From: Pirellulales bacterium
GTDB lineage: Bacteria > Planctomycetota > Planctomycetia > Pirellulales > JANQPP01
DNA: 56,044 nucleotides
Assembly: GCA_028289405.1 (NCBI GenBank)
Contig: JANQPP010000039.1
Span: 1 to 56,044 of the forward strand
Direction: 5' to 3'
Of the stretch, positions 34,498 to 43,305 are shown piece after piece (position 1 is the first letter of the stretch; every line of letters begins with the position of its first letter). The translations under genes and the position numbers were made by a program. A model generated the notes under the pieces. The model saw only the letters and a program-made list of their open reading frames with translations, was not told where the DNA came from and did not search any database.

Positions 34498-37140
34498 CTA
34501 GGCCACGGGACCGACGAAGTCGGAAATGGCGTCTTCAATTCCATTGAACAACCGGTCGAAATTCCCGGTGGCGAGGGCCGGGTCGACGGAAAAGTCATCC
34601 AGCGCGTTCCCCGCACCCGTCTTGGACCACAATTCGTTGGTTTTCGCGGCCAACGCATTGCCGGCCAGATCTTGAATCCCCGAGCCGACGGCATTCACGC
34701 GGAAGTTGTAAGCGCCGTCCGCGATCGTGCGCTCCGCCAGCCCCGCGAGGATGTAAGTTACATCATCCAGTTGGGTCAAAGAGATCGTGTTGGGGAATGC
34801 AGGGTCCGTGAGCAGGTTGCCGCGGCCATCATTCGCCCGGTCGAGATTCAAATCGGTCAGGTCGAAGCCGGTGACCGGTTCGCTAAAGACAATGGTGAGC
34901 GAGGCGACGGGGAAATTCGTCGGATCCGGAGTGACCGGAACCACGCTGACCGTCGGCGGCGTGACATCCGCGGAAGAGGCCACTTCGAATTCCTCAACGG
35001 CGTCGCCCGCCAAGGCATTTCCACCATTGTCGACAATTTCCGAACCTTCGGCCACAAGGGTCAACGTGTATTGGCCGGGGGTTTCCGTCCGCTCCGTCAA
35101 ACCGCCGAGTTCGAAGGTGACGTCATCGATTTGGAGCAATTCGGGCGGGACCACAAAGTCCGGGTCGGTGAGCAAGTTGTCCTTGCCATCTCCGGTGAGA
35201 TCCAACACGAGGTCTTCCAGGCCGAATCCACTGACCGGTTCACTGAAGACGATGGTGAGGACTCCCACGCCACCGACAACCGGATCGGGCACCACATCCA
35301 CGATGTCCGCCGTGGGGGGTACGTCATCGATGCCGGTGTCCACGACGAAGGCTTCATTCGCGTCTTCCACGAGGTCGTTGTTATCGGCATCCTCGATGCC
35401 TGAGCTGGACGCGTCGATCCGCACGAAGTATTCGCCATCCGTGGAAGTCCGACCGAGCAGGCCGCCGATTTCGTAGGTCACGTTGTCGATTTGCGTGAGG
35501 ATGACCTCGTCGGTGAAGCTGTCGTCTCCTAGAAGATTGCCCTTCCCGTCACCATTCTTGTCTAGGATCACGTCGGAGAGATCGAATCCGGTGACCGGTT
35601 CACTGAAGACGACGGTCAACGTTTCGATACCCGCGTCACGCGGATCCGGAGTGACGTTCAAAATGTCAGCCGAAGGGGCGATGTTATCGGCGGTCGACAG
35701 GATCCAAGGTTCACGACCTGTCTGGGAGCCGGTAGCGGAGAAATACAACGTGCTGTCGATGGCCGCCAAGTTTAACGGATAGGAATTGTCTGGCCCGAGC
35801 ACAATGTCCTCGACAATCTGTGTGCCTTCCTCGGTCCCGTCAGACATCCAGAGCTCGCGCCCGGTCGCGGTCTCGTTCGCGCGGAAGAAGAGAGTGCCAT
35901 CCACGGCGGTAAGTTCGACCGGATAAGAATCCCCCACGCCGACGTTGATGTCTTTCACCAGCATGGTGCCATCGGCGGTGCCGTCACTCTTCCACAGCTC
36001 GCGTCCGCTATCCGCTACACTGGCGCGGAAAAACAGCGTGCCGTTGACATTGACCAGCTCACGCGGGGAAGAATTGCTTGGACCTGGATTGATATCCGCT
36101 ACCAACACGGTGCCATCCGCCGTGCCGTCGCTCTTCCACACTTCCTGCCCCGTCGTGCCATCGGTGGCCCGGAAGAAGAGCGTGCCATTGACGTTGGCCA
36201 TCTCGCGTGGAGATGAATTTCCCGTGCCCGGATTGATGTCTTTCACCAGCACGGTGCCGTCAGCGGTACCGTCGCTTTTCCATAATTCTTGCCCGTTGTC
36301 GGCATCGCGGGCGCGGAAGAACAACGTGCCGTCCACATCCACCAAGTTGATCGGATAAGCGTTAGGCGTGCCCGGATTGATATCCTTCACAAGGGAAGTG
36401 CCCTCGGCCGTGCCGTCGCTCGTCCACAGTTCACGTCCCGTATCGGGCGAGTTCGCCCGGAAGAAGAGCGTGCCACCCACATTGATCAAATCGATGGGGT
36501 AGGAACTCGTGGCGCCGGGAAAAATATCCTCGACCAGCGTGGTGCCATCCTCCGTGCCGTCACTTTTCCAGAGCTCCTGGCCGCCCACGCCATCGTTGGC
36601 CCGGAAGAAGAGTGTGCCATCCACGTTCGTCAAATCGTTCGCATAAGAATTCGCGGTTCCCGGATTGATGTCCTTCACCAACACGGTGCCATCGGCGGTG
36701 CCGTCACTCTTCCACAATTCTTGGCCGCTGTCATTGGTTCGCGCCCGGAAGAAGAGCGTGCCGTCCACATCCACCAGGTTCGCCGGCGAGGAGCTACTCG
36801 TGCCGGGCAAAATATCCTTGACCAGCACGGTACCATCGGCAGTACCGTCGGTTTTCCAAAGTTCCCGGCCATTATCCGCCGTCACGGCGGTAAAGAAGAC
36901 GCTATCACCTGACTCCACGAAGTCTTGAGGGCTCGAATTTTCGAGCCCGGGATTGAGGTCGGCCAACAAGGCCGGCATCCCCGACAACATTCTTAGAGAT
37001 TCCAGCCGCTCGAATGACAAGTGGCCTGGACGAACTTTCCAGCCTTTCCCGCCGCCGGAGGCCTCGCCCTGCCCGGATCGCGAAAACGCGCGGCGAATAG
37101 CACGTCGTGAATGGTTCTTGGAATTACGTCTGGTGTGCAT
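34498..37140 (-). CDS. Large secreted ELWxxDGT-repeat protein with three Big-like domains
   Basis: An 880-residue surface protein, paralogue of the next gene. The leader has SFERLESLRMLSG. Eight 48-residue ELWxxDGT repeats (ELWKSDGTADGTVLVKDINPG, variable tail, VDGTLFFRA) are followed by EPWIL. Three tandem domains of about 120 residues then share FSEPVTGFDLSDVILDKNGDG / FSEPVSGFGLEDL / FSEPVTGFDLTDLNLD, the same type as the single C-terminal domain of the paralogue. The C-terminal tail is FVGPVA with no visible anchor. The ATG at 37140 precedes the basic leader; a longer frame to 37356 is rejected. Likely exported by the route used by other LExRxLL proteins. Confidence 0.9.
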   Translation of the reverse strand: MHTRRNSKNHSRRAIRRAFSRSGQGEASGGGKGWKVRPGHLSFERLESLRMLSGMPALLADLNPGLENSSPQDFVESGDSVFFTAVTADNGRELWKTDGTADGTVLVKDILPGTSSSSPANLVDVDGTLFFRARTNDSGQELWKSDGTADGTVLVKDINPGTANSYANDLTNVDGTLFFRANDGVGGQELWKSDGTEDGTTLVEDIFPGATSSYPIDLINVGGTLFFRANSPDTGRELWTSDGTAEGTSLVKDINPGTPNAYPINLVDVDGTLFFRARDADNGQELWKSDGTADGTVLVKDINPGTGNSSPREMANVNGTLFFRATDGTTGQEVWKSDGTADGTVLVADINPGPSNSSPRELVNVNGTLFFRASVADSGRELWKSDGTADGTMLVKDINVGVGDSYPVELTAVDGTLFFRANETATGRELWMSDGTEEGTQIVEDIVLGPDNSYPLNLAAIDSTLYFSATGSQTGREPWILSTADNIAPSADILNVTPDPRDAGIETLTVVFSEPVTGFDLSDVILDKNGDGKGNLLGDDSFTDEVILTQIDNVTYEIGGLLGRTSTDGEYFVRIDASSSGIEDADNNDLVEDANEAFVVDTGIDDVPPTADIVDVVPDPVVGGVGVLTIVFSEPVSGFGLEDLVLDLTGDGKDNLLTDPDFVVPPELLQIDDVTFELGGLTERTETPGQYTLTLVAEGSEIVDNGGNALAGDAVEEFEVASSADVTPPTVSVVPVTPDPTNFPVASLTIVFSEPVTGFDLTDLNLDRANDGRGNLLTDPAFPNTISLTQLDDVTYILAGLAERTIADGAYNFRVNAVGSGIQDLAGNALAAKTNELWSKTGAGNALDDFSVDPALATGNFDRLFNGIEDAISDFVGPVA

Positions 37141-37489
37141 GGTCGAGTCCTTTGCTGTTGATGCCTCATCCAGTTGCCGGATTGATCCCCGTGACGTCGG
37201 GCACTTCCCATACGCCACGCCTCGGCCCTTGCCCATTGCGGTCGAAAGTTGGGCCCATCCGAGCAGAGTTATTGCCCTTAGTGACTTTGGTCGAGACCAG
37301 CGGCCCGAACGAAATCGCTCGGTCACGCCACAAGAGCCAAACGGCACAGCCCGCACGACCCTTGTAATTCACCTAGAATACGGCCCAGAATCTACCAGTG
37401 ATGGTGGGGAGTTGCAACTACCCACCGCCCGGTTTTCTTAATTGGCGGGGCTTGATACTCGGAACAAGTATCACGAGAGTGCTTTTGCC
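37141..37489. promoter_or_regulatory. Divergent intergenic region, ELW gene versus MOSC gene
   Basis: 349 bases between the start of the 880-residue ELW gene (leftward) and the MOSC gene (rightward). No convincing gene. It should carry both promoters; none is clear by eye. Confidence 0.35.
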
Positions 37490-37990
37490 ATGACAGAATT
37501 TCGCGATCTAAAAGAATTAAGGAATACCATCACCATGCATGGCAGAGTCGAATGGATCGGCCTGAGCCCGGGCCGCCGAGAACCCATCCACGAAGCGGAA
37601 CAGGTCTTCGCACGCGTTTGTACCGGCTTGGAGGGAGACCATCATGCCGACTCGGGGACATCACAACGCCAAGTCACGCTGGTCCAAGCGGAGCACTTGC
37701 CGATCGTGGCAAGCTGGCTCGATCACGATGAGATCCGTCCCGCGCAATTGCGGCGCAATCTGTTAGTCTCCGGCGTGAATCTGCTGGCTCTCAAGAATTG
37801 CCGTTTCCAAGTGGGCGAAGCCATTCTGGAAGGGAGCGGCCCTTGCGCGCCTTGCTCCCGCATGGAAGAGACCATCGGCCCTGGCGGGTACAACGCACTG
37901 CGGGGGCACGGAGGAATCACGGCCGTGGTGATCGAGGAAGGTTGGATTCGGCTCGGTGATCAAGTCACGCCTCTCGCCAAGGATGCATAA
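37490..37990 (+). CDS. MOSC domain protein
   Basis: A 166-residue cytoplasmic protein built around a MOSC domain (molybdenum cofactor sulfurase C-terminal). Seen are GLSPGRREPI, GLEGDHHADSG, RQVTLVQAEHLP, LRRNLLVSGVNLLALKNC and GPCAPCSRMEETIGPGGYNAL, which holds the conserved Cys thought to bind sulfur or Moco. Stand-alone MOSC proteins such as YiiM and YuaD take part in metal-sulfur cofactor handling or detoxification of N-hydroxylated bases; which applies here is not clear. The ATG at 37490 is chosen over a start 48 bases upstream because family proteins begin close to this point. Confidence 0.88.
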   Translation: MTEFRDLKELRNTITMHGRVEWIGLSPGRREPIHEAEQVFARVCTGLEGDHHADSGTSQRQVTLVQAEHLPIVASWLDHDEIRPAQLRRNLLVSGVNLLALKNCRFQVGEAILEGSGPCAPCSRMEETIGPGGYNALRGHGGITAVVIEEGWIRLGDQVTPLAKDA

Positions 37991-38244
37991 AAGCCAATGG
38001 ACAAAACTTCCCGTTGGTTTCTTCCGTCGGCGTTTCACGGCCGACGGACGCTCAAGTTCGCGGATGCTGAGATGTTTTGCCCTCAGGCTCTAAGTCAGCC
38101 TTATCTTGCCTCTCTTACATACCGAAGAGGCAGGCAGCGCGAAACCTGCTCCCCGATTTGCTTGCCCGCTACCGGCGCGGTCCGTAGGATTCGAAAGGTG
38201 CCAGCTACCCACTGGGCGGCACCTATTTTTTGACCCGTTGCCCG

Positions 38245-39396
38245 ATGAAGAAATCAAGGATGGGCGTGATGGATGGAATCTGGCTTTGTATCCGGCGAAA
38301 AAGCTGGAGCTTCGTCGCGATTGCGCTCTGGGCGGTCATGCCTTTGAATTCGGCGCTGCATGCCAAAGATACTCATGTTGAGTTCGACACGAGTTTCAGC
38401 GTGGCCTGCCATCCTTTGCCGGCTGCTTCCGTGGACATGCTTCCATCGGACCGAATGGTCGTCGAGGCGCGGGTGCGGCTCAGTGCGCGCGTCCGCCGAG
38501 GCGACGCGGAAGAAGTCCACGAAATGGTCTACACTATTTCGAGTCCCGAGCAGCGTCTACGGGTCTTCGATTACTCTCCCCGTTCGGTGACCGAGTCGGA
38601 CATCGAAGGCACCATCGAAGCCGTCGAATCGACCGAGGCCGGTAATTCACTCGATGCTTCGATTGGTCTTGGCATTCCATTGCCCGTGGGCGCCGCCACC
38701 GGTTCCGCTGCTCCTTCGGTTGGCGGAGGCCGCACGGAACGGACCACGTTGAAAAAGAGCTACCAGCAAATCGCGCCGCGGCAAGTCGTGCTGACCAGCG
38801 GCACGATCTCGCGCGAGCATGGCGTGTTCTTCAAGATTCGTTCCGCGCGTGAACAGCCGTTGGAGGGGACCCGAGAATTCGTGCTGCGTTTCCTCGTGCC
38901 CAGAGATTGGGCCGGCGACTGGGTGAAGGTGCAGTGCATGGCCCGCGGTGAACGGGACACACCCTGGAAAGACAGCCCAGAGACTTTAGGGGGCGATGAG
39001 TTTTACGTGGGCTTGTATCGGGCTGATGTGCTGCCGGCGCGGGATACGGCGCGGGCTTTGGCCGAATGGCAACTCGCCCTGCTGTCACGCAGCGAAGCAA
39101 ATGCTCCTCGGAAGCAAAAATTTCCCCAGAAGTTCGTCCGCTTCGTCGAGGCGGCCTTCCTGTTCCCCATGCGGCGCGGCGGGGACAAGGCGGACGACAA
39201 TGAGCCCAAGAGTAATTCGCGAGCCCTGGCTTCGCGCGCTGAAGTTTCCCTGGACCAAGGTTTAAGTGCGACCTTGGCGGACATGGCACGCTGGTCCTCG
39301 GCGGGGCCGGAATATGTTCTGCCGCGCCATGCACCAACTCCATCACACTCGGCGGCATTGCCGCAAGCTCCGCGAGTGGCACCTGTCGCGCCGTAA
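38245..39396 (+). CDS. Secreted protein of unknown function
   Basis: A 383-residue exported protein not recognised. The signal-like N-terminus is basic then hydrophobic (SWSFVAIALWAVMPLNSALHA). The mature part starts with a beta-rich domain (VEARVRLSARVRRGDAEEVHEMVY) resembling beta-sandwich carriers, has a Gly-rich middle (GIPLPVGAATGSAAPSVGGG), and ends in a Pro/Ala-rich tail, consistent with a wall-spanning or surface-exposed protein. The start is the ATG at 38245; an in-frame TTG at 38230 is possible. Intergenic sequence before it holds a CCGTCGGC/GCCGACGG hairpin at 38024-38047. Confidence 0.7.
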   Translation: MKKSRMGVMDGIWLCIRRKSWSFVAIALWAVMPLNSALHAKDTHVEFDTSFSVACHPLPAASVDMLPSDRMVVEARVRLSARVRRGDAEEVHEMVYTISSPEQRLRVFDYSPRSVTESDIEGTIEAVESTEAGNSLDASIGLGIPLPVGAATGSAAPSVGGGRTERTTLKKSYQQIAPRQVVLTSGTISREHGVFFKIRSAREQPLEGTREFVLRFLVPRDWAGDWVKVQCMARGERDTPWKDSPETLGGDEFYVGLYRADVLPARDTARALAEWQLALLSRSEANAPRKQKFPQKFVRFVEAAFLFPMRRGGDKADDNEPKSNSRALASRAEVSLDQGLSATLADMARWSSAGPEYVLPRHAPTPSHSAALPQAPRVAPVAP

Positions 39397-39567
39397 TGAT
39401 CTACCAGTCCTCTTGGTTTTCATGCCTCGCCGAGACGATCCGCCCCGCGCGTTGACCGCTTATCAGGCATGCCGCAGAATGCGTGAAACGCTGCTCCCCA
39501 CGAAGATGCGGATCCGCCGCTGAGTGGGGAAGGTTTGGATATCACTCGTCCCAATGGAGGCCCACCC

Positions 39568-40155
39568 ATGTCCGCCCCCCGTACGTTGATGATCGTCGGC
39601 GATTACACGGAAGATTATGAAGTCATGGTCGCGTTCCAAATGCTGCAATTGGTGGGCCAGCGGATCGACACGGCATGTCCCGACAAAGCGGCGGGCGACA
39701 CGGTGATCACCAGCATCCATGACTTCGAAGGCGAGCAGACCTACAGCGAAAAACGGGGACACTTTTTCCGGCTGAACACCACATTCGCGGATGTCGATCC
39801 GCAAGACTATGACGGATTGATGATCCCCGGTGGGCGAGCTCCCGAATACCAGCGTCTGGATGAAAGGATTTTGGAAATGGTGCGGCATTTCCTCAATGAG
39901 GATAAGCCGCTGGCCGCGATCTGCCATGGCCCGCAAATTCTCGTGGCTTCCGGGGGCATCGAAGGGCGGGAATGCACCGCCTACCCCGCCGTGAAACCGG
40001 AGCTCGTGGCCGCCGGCGCGCGGTGGATCGAGCCCAGCGCCGGACTCGACAGTGCCCACACCGATGGCCGCCTCGTGACCGCCGCCGCTTGGCCGGGGAT
40101 CGCCAACTGGGTACGGGCCTATTTGCAAGTACTCGGCGCGCCGGTCCCGGCGTAA
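39568..40155 (+). CDS. DJ-1/PfpI family protein
   Basis: A 195-residue protein of the DJ-1/PfpI superfamily. The core begins TLMIVGDYTEDYEVM with Glu15 in the position of the conserved acidic residue, continues DYDGLMIPGGRAPEYQRLD, and carries AICHGPQILV with nucleophile Cys119 followed by His120. The arrangement matches the PfpI/YhbO-like group, reported as glyoxalase-III-like or stress-response enzymes. No signal peptide. The ATG at 39568 has GGAGG eight bases upstream and is preferred over an in-frame start at 39535. Confidence 0.93.
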   Translation: MSAPRTLMIVGDYTEDYEVMVAFQMLQLVGQRIDTACPDKAAGDTVITSIHDFEGEQTYSEKRGHFFRLNTTFADVDPQDYDGLMIPGGRAPEYQRLDERILEMVRHFLNEDKPLAAICHGPQILVASGGIEGRECTAYPAVKPELVAAGARWIEPSAGLDSAHTDGRLVTAAAWPGIANWVRAYLQVLGAPVPA

Positions 40156-40225
40156 CGGTACCTGCCTTTCACCATCTTTGATTGCCCCGGCAGCATCACG
40201 GACCTCTCCATTGCGAGCGATTTCC

Positions 40226-40621
40226 ATGACGGAGGAAGAGCGGAACTACTTCGACGCCGTGCTGGAAGAAGTGCTCGCGGAAGCACCGCGGGTCGTCAAG
40301 CAACTCGTGGAACGGGTCGCCATCGTGGTGGAAGATTATCCATCTGACCGCATGATGCGGAATCTGGGAATTCGGCATCGCGCGCATCTATGCGGCCTGT
40401 TCAGCGGCATCCCCCTGGGGGAAAAGAGCGTGGAGCACTCCGGCATCCCCTCGGACACGGTCCATCTCTTCCGCGAGGGAATCTTCCATCAAGCGGCGGA
40501 CCACTGGCGACGTGTTTCCGAGGAAAACTTGCACGAACAGATCCGCGTCACCCTCTGGCATGAACTGGGCCACCTCAACGGCCTGGATGAGGAAGAACTC
40601 GACGAGCTGGGCTACGGCTGA
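40226..40621 (+). CDS. Minimal zincin metallopeptidase (DUF1025/PF06262 type)
   Basis: A 131-residue protein. The C-terminal WHELGHLNGLDEEELDELGYG (residues 111-131) is the zinc site HExxH (112-116) plus the Glu-rich tail typical of this small metallopeptidase family. Upstream, PRVVKQLVERVAIVVEDYPSD and LCGLFSGIPL match the family core. These proteins are about 120-140 residues long, cytoplasmic, and have no known substrate. Start at the ATG at 40226, just after a stretch with no family resemblance. Follows DJ-1/PfpI by 70 bases, co-directional. Confidence 0.9.
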   Translation: MTEEERNYFDAVLEEVLAEAPRVVKQLVERVAIVVEDYPSDRMMRNLGIRHRAHLCGLFSGIPLGEKSVEHSGIPSDTVHLFREGIFHQAADHWRRVSEENLHEQIRVTLWHELGHLNGLDEEELDELGYG

Positions 40622-40752
40622 GAGCTTCGAGGCGGAACGCTCAGCAGTACCGTCTTGACAAACTGTCGCCATAAATCGATGATCTTATTCTCGCGTCTCG
40701 CGAAATGTGGGGTTTGCTTCACCGGTTCACCAAAACTTCAAGGAGCCAAAAC

Positions 40753-41184
40753 ATGTCCAGACCCTTCAAGTTTTTCTGCCTCGTGTCTCTCGTCGCTGTG
40801 TCTTCCTTTTGGGCTGGAGGATGGTCGTATTCCGCAACCGAAACTGACGACCCAACCAACGAAACAGCCAAGGCGATGCTGGAAGCGGCTCGCGATGCGT
40901 ATGCCAGCGCAATGAACTTTCATCACGTCGGAAAGCGTGCGGACGATCAAAATATCCATGCCTGGTCGTTCCGCTGGATGCAAGCGGAACTTGCTGTGAA
41001 CCAAAGCCTCGAGGCGCATGCCAAGGCGCTCATAGCTCACCTACAGCGGATGGAACAAATGCATCAGTTGAATGCGGCGAAGCGTGCTCAAGGGATCCTT
41101 TCCGCAATGGAACATTTGGCGAGTGCGTACTACGTCGCGGAGGCGAAGCATTTAATCGCTGAGGCGAACAGAGATGCCCAATAA
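40753..41184 (+). CDS. Small exported helical protein of unknown function
   Basis: A 143-residue protein not recognised. The N-terminus is a signal peptide (FFCLVSLVAVSSFWAGGWSYSA, cleavage near residue 27). The mature region is almost wholly alpha-helical by composition, with regular Leu/Met/Ala spacing (SLEAHAKALIAHLQRMEQMHQL). It resembles small periplasmic planctomycete proteins with four-helix character, but no family is certain. GGAG precedes the ATG at 40753. Confidence 0.7.
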   Translation: MSRPFKFFCLVSLVAVSSFWAGGWSYSATETDDPTNETAKAMLEAARDAYASAMNFHHVGKRADDQNIHAWSFRWMQAELAVNQSLEAHAKALIAHLQRMEQMHQLNAAKRAQGILSAMEHLASAYYVAEAKHLIAEANRDAQ

Positions 41185-41245
41185 CGCTGCCGAGCAATTA
41201 ACAACCTGATGACAGCGGAGCTTCATCTGAATCGCTGAGTGCCCT

Positions 41246-41884
41246 TCATCGTTCCCGGTGGGTAATCAGCCGGTTCTGAATGACGTCAAAAACCTCGGCG
41301 GCCACGCGCGGTTTGGGGCCGGAGAATTCGGCCAAGAGGTTGCCCGCCGCGTCGATGACCGAAACGCGATTGTCGGCGGCGTGCATGGCTTCCGGCCCGT
41401 TGATCACCATCAGGTCACAACATTTCTGTTCGAGCTTGGCCAGCGCCCGCAGACGTTGGTCGTTGGTCTCTAGCGCGAAGCCGACGATCCAGCGCTGCTC
41501 CTTCCGTCGGCCCAGCGTGGCCACGACGTCGGGCGTTTCGATCAGCTTCAAAAACAGCGGTTCGCCATTCTTGGCGATCTTCTCGGTCGAAACCTTTTCG
41601 GTGCGGTAATCACACGGAGCGGCCACGCCGATGCAACCATCGCATTTGGGGAAGACCTCCTGGCAGGCTGCCAACATCTCCTCGGTGGTTACCACGGGAA
41701 TGACGGTGCACTCGGTGGGATAATCGACTTCCACGGGACCGCTAACGATGCTCACCGTATGTCCTTGAGCCAGCGCGGCGGTAGCCAGCGCGGCACCCAT
41801 CCGTCCGCTGGAGGCGTTCGTTAAGTAGCGGACCGGATCCAAATATTGCCGCGTGGGACCGGATGTAAGCAAGATGTGGGCCAT
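41246..41884 (-). CDS. coaB: Phosphopantothenate-cysteine ligase (stand-alone CoaB)
   Basis: A 212-residue enzyme that joins 4'-phosphopantothenate to cysteine in coenzyme A synthesis. LTSGPTRQYLDPVRYLTNASSGRMG is the diagnostic N-terminal substrate and nucleotide motif. AAPCDYR, the KIAKNGEPLFLKLIETPDVV stretch and VINGPEAM follow in the family order. Many bacteria carry a CoaBC fusion of about 400 residues; here only the CoaB half is encoded, so CoaC must be elsewhere. The frame extends to 42454 but the ATG at 41884 is the true family start. It follows the ATP-grasp gene by 37 bases and is probably co-transcribed with it. Confidence 0.93.
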   Translation of the reverse strand: MAHILLTSGPTRQYLDPVRYLTNASSGRMGAALATAALAQGHTVSIVSGPVEVDYPTECTVIPVVTTEEMLAACQEVFPKCDGCIGVAAPCDYRTEKVSTEKIAKNGEPLFLKLIETPDVVATLGRRKEQRWIVGFALETNDQRLRALAKLEQKCCDLMVINGPEAMHAADNRVSVIDAAGNLLAEFSGPKPRVAAEVFDVIQNRLITHRER

Positions 41885-41921
41885 GGAGGTGAAACCAAGA
41901 ACGCATGGGCGCGATGCCCCA

Positions 41922-43166
41922 TCATATCGTGGAATCCGCCACGAGCCACGCATGCACTTCTTGAATTCTTGCTCGTAGGCGATCTTCCACGCTTGCCGCA
42001 TCCGGGCCGTCGGAGAAAACCGTGAGCAGGGGCGACCCTCGGCGGATGAAAGTGCCTTCGGTAGGAATATCGGCCACCGGAGGCCAGCCGTGGGTTTGGG
42101 GAAAACTTTGAAGGTGTGACGAAAAACGGTCGGAGATTTGGAGATCACTCGTCGCGTAGCAAATGCGTTTGCCCCAAATGCTCTTGGGAGTTTCTCGTGG
42201 AGCATCGGGCAATCTTCCATCACGACAGGCGGCGACATGTAAATTGACCATGTTGATGTGGAAGGCGCGTTCCAACAGTTCCGCCGAAGAAGGATAACGT
42301 GGATTGACTTCCAGAACCCACGCTTGGTCCTCTTGTACGATGGCATCCACACCAAAAAGCCCCACCAAGCCGAAACGTTCGGCGAGGAATTTGCCCAAAT
42401 CTTGAAATTGCTTCCGGAGTGAATTCGAGGTTGGAATCGGGCCGACCGATCCACGATAGGCGTAAGATTTCGTCAGGCATTCGGGATCCTTTTGAACGGA
42501 CTGGGTAAGTCCCAGCAATACCGCGTTTCCCCGCGCTGCCATATACACGGCTCCCAGGGGAGTACCGGCCACATGACGTTGCAGTATCCGCGTGCCGGAA
42601 AGTTCTTTGAATGTCGTCGGCGACTCGATTCCGCACGTGTGGATATCGGTGTGGGCAAAGTCACTGGCCGACATATTCTGTCGGCCTTTTTTTGAGGAAC
42701 CGTTCCAGGTGTGGATCCCCAGCCCACCGGCGGAGTGCACGGGCTTGGAGAGCCAGATGCCTGTCGTGGATTGATCCGCGTTGATGGGCCGAGTTTCGGG
42801 ATACAAGAAATTTCCTTCCCGCAAGGCGTCGGCCAGGCAACTGGGGCAGCGGACACTTTGCAGCACGTTATCGGGATTTCCGTACAAGGGCCGGGAACCC
42901 GTAATTTGCGCCACCAAATGCGGGTGATTTTCCAAAGCACCGGTAAAAATCCAGGGCGCGTCCGGAAGTTGCTCGGCAATGCCTGGGAAATCACCGGGGT
43001 AATTGGCTGCTCGGCGAACGTGGCCACACGCCAAAGTGTCGGCGTCGGCGAATTGATCCGCCCCAAACACAGTCCATCCGCCGAGCCGCGCCGACCAGGC
43101 TGCGGGTCGAATGCAGGCTCCCAAAATGACTAGTGGAGAGCTTCTTTGGTGCGGGTTGGAGAGCAC
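41922..43166 (-). CDS. COG2232-type ATP-grasp enzyme
   Basis: A 414-residue cytoplasmic ATP-dependent ligase. The N-terminal pre-ATP-grasp domain reads LVILGACIRPAAWSARLGGW, then FGADQFADADT, which is typical of COG2232. The ATP-grasp body has SKPVHSAGGLGIHTW, RILQRHVAGTPLGAVYMA and the catalytic EVNPRYPSSAELLE. In methylotrophs and planctomycetes COG2232 members are linked to tetrahydromethanopterin-dependent C1 metabolism, where they are needed but with an uncertain step. That role is inferred; no other H4MPT gene is in the window. The start is a GTG at 43166, with a TTG at about 43110 as alternative. Cotranscription with coaB is likely. Confidence 0.85.
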   Translation of the reverse strand: MLSNPHQRSSPLVILGACIRPAAWSARLGGWTVFGADQFADADTLACGHVRRAANYPGDFPGIAEQLPDAPWIFTGALENHPHLVAQITGSRPLYGNPDNVLQSVRCPSCLADALREGNFLYPETRPINADQSTTGIWLSKPVHSAGGLGIHTWNGSSKKGRQNMSASDFAHTDIHTCGIESPTTFKELSGTRILQRHVAGTPLGAVYMAARGNAVLLGLTQSVQKDPECLTKSYAYRGSVGPIPTSNSLRKQFQDLGKFLAERFGLVGLFGVDAIVQEDQAWVLEVNPRYPSSAELLERAFHINMVNLHVAACRDGRLPDAPRETPKSIWGKRICYATSDLQISDRFSSHLQSFPQTHGWPPVADIPTEGTFIRRGSPLLTVFSDGPDAASVEDRLRARIQEVHAWLVADSTI

Positions 43167-43305
43167 GCCAGAAAAAATCAGTTAATTTAGGTTGCTTGGT
43201 TAAAATAAGCTATGATTGCTATTAGACGACTTCTCATCGTAGACGGCCAAATTTCGTCTTTTCTTTTGGTCGCGCTGGTTTCAACAGCCCCAAGGAGCAA
43301 TCATC

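Noticed and set aside
35700..36880. Tandem DNA repeats of about 144 bp, considered as a CRISPR or satellite
   Set aside because: They are in-frame ELWxxDGT protein repeats with variable tails, without short constant repeats and unique spacers.
40178..40621. Longer start for the zincin gene
   Set aside because: The additional 16 residues precede the family start and lack a ribosome-binding site.
41885..42454. N-terminal extension of CoaB as a fused CoaC domain
   Set aside because: The upstream frame lies inside the ATP-grasp gene and has no flavoprotein motifs such as those of CoaC.
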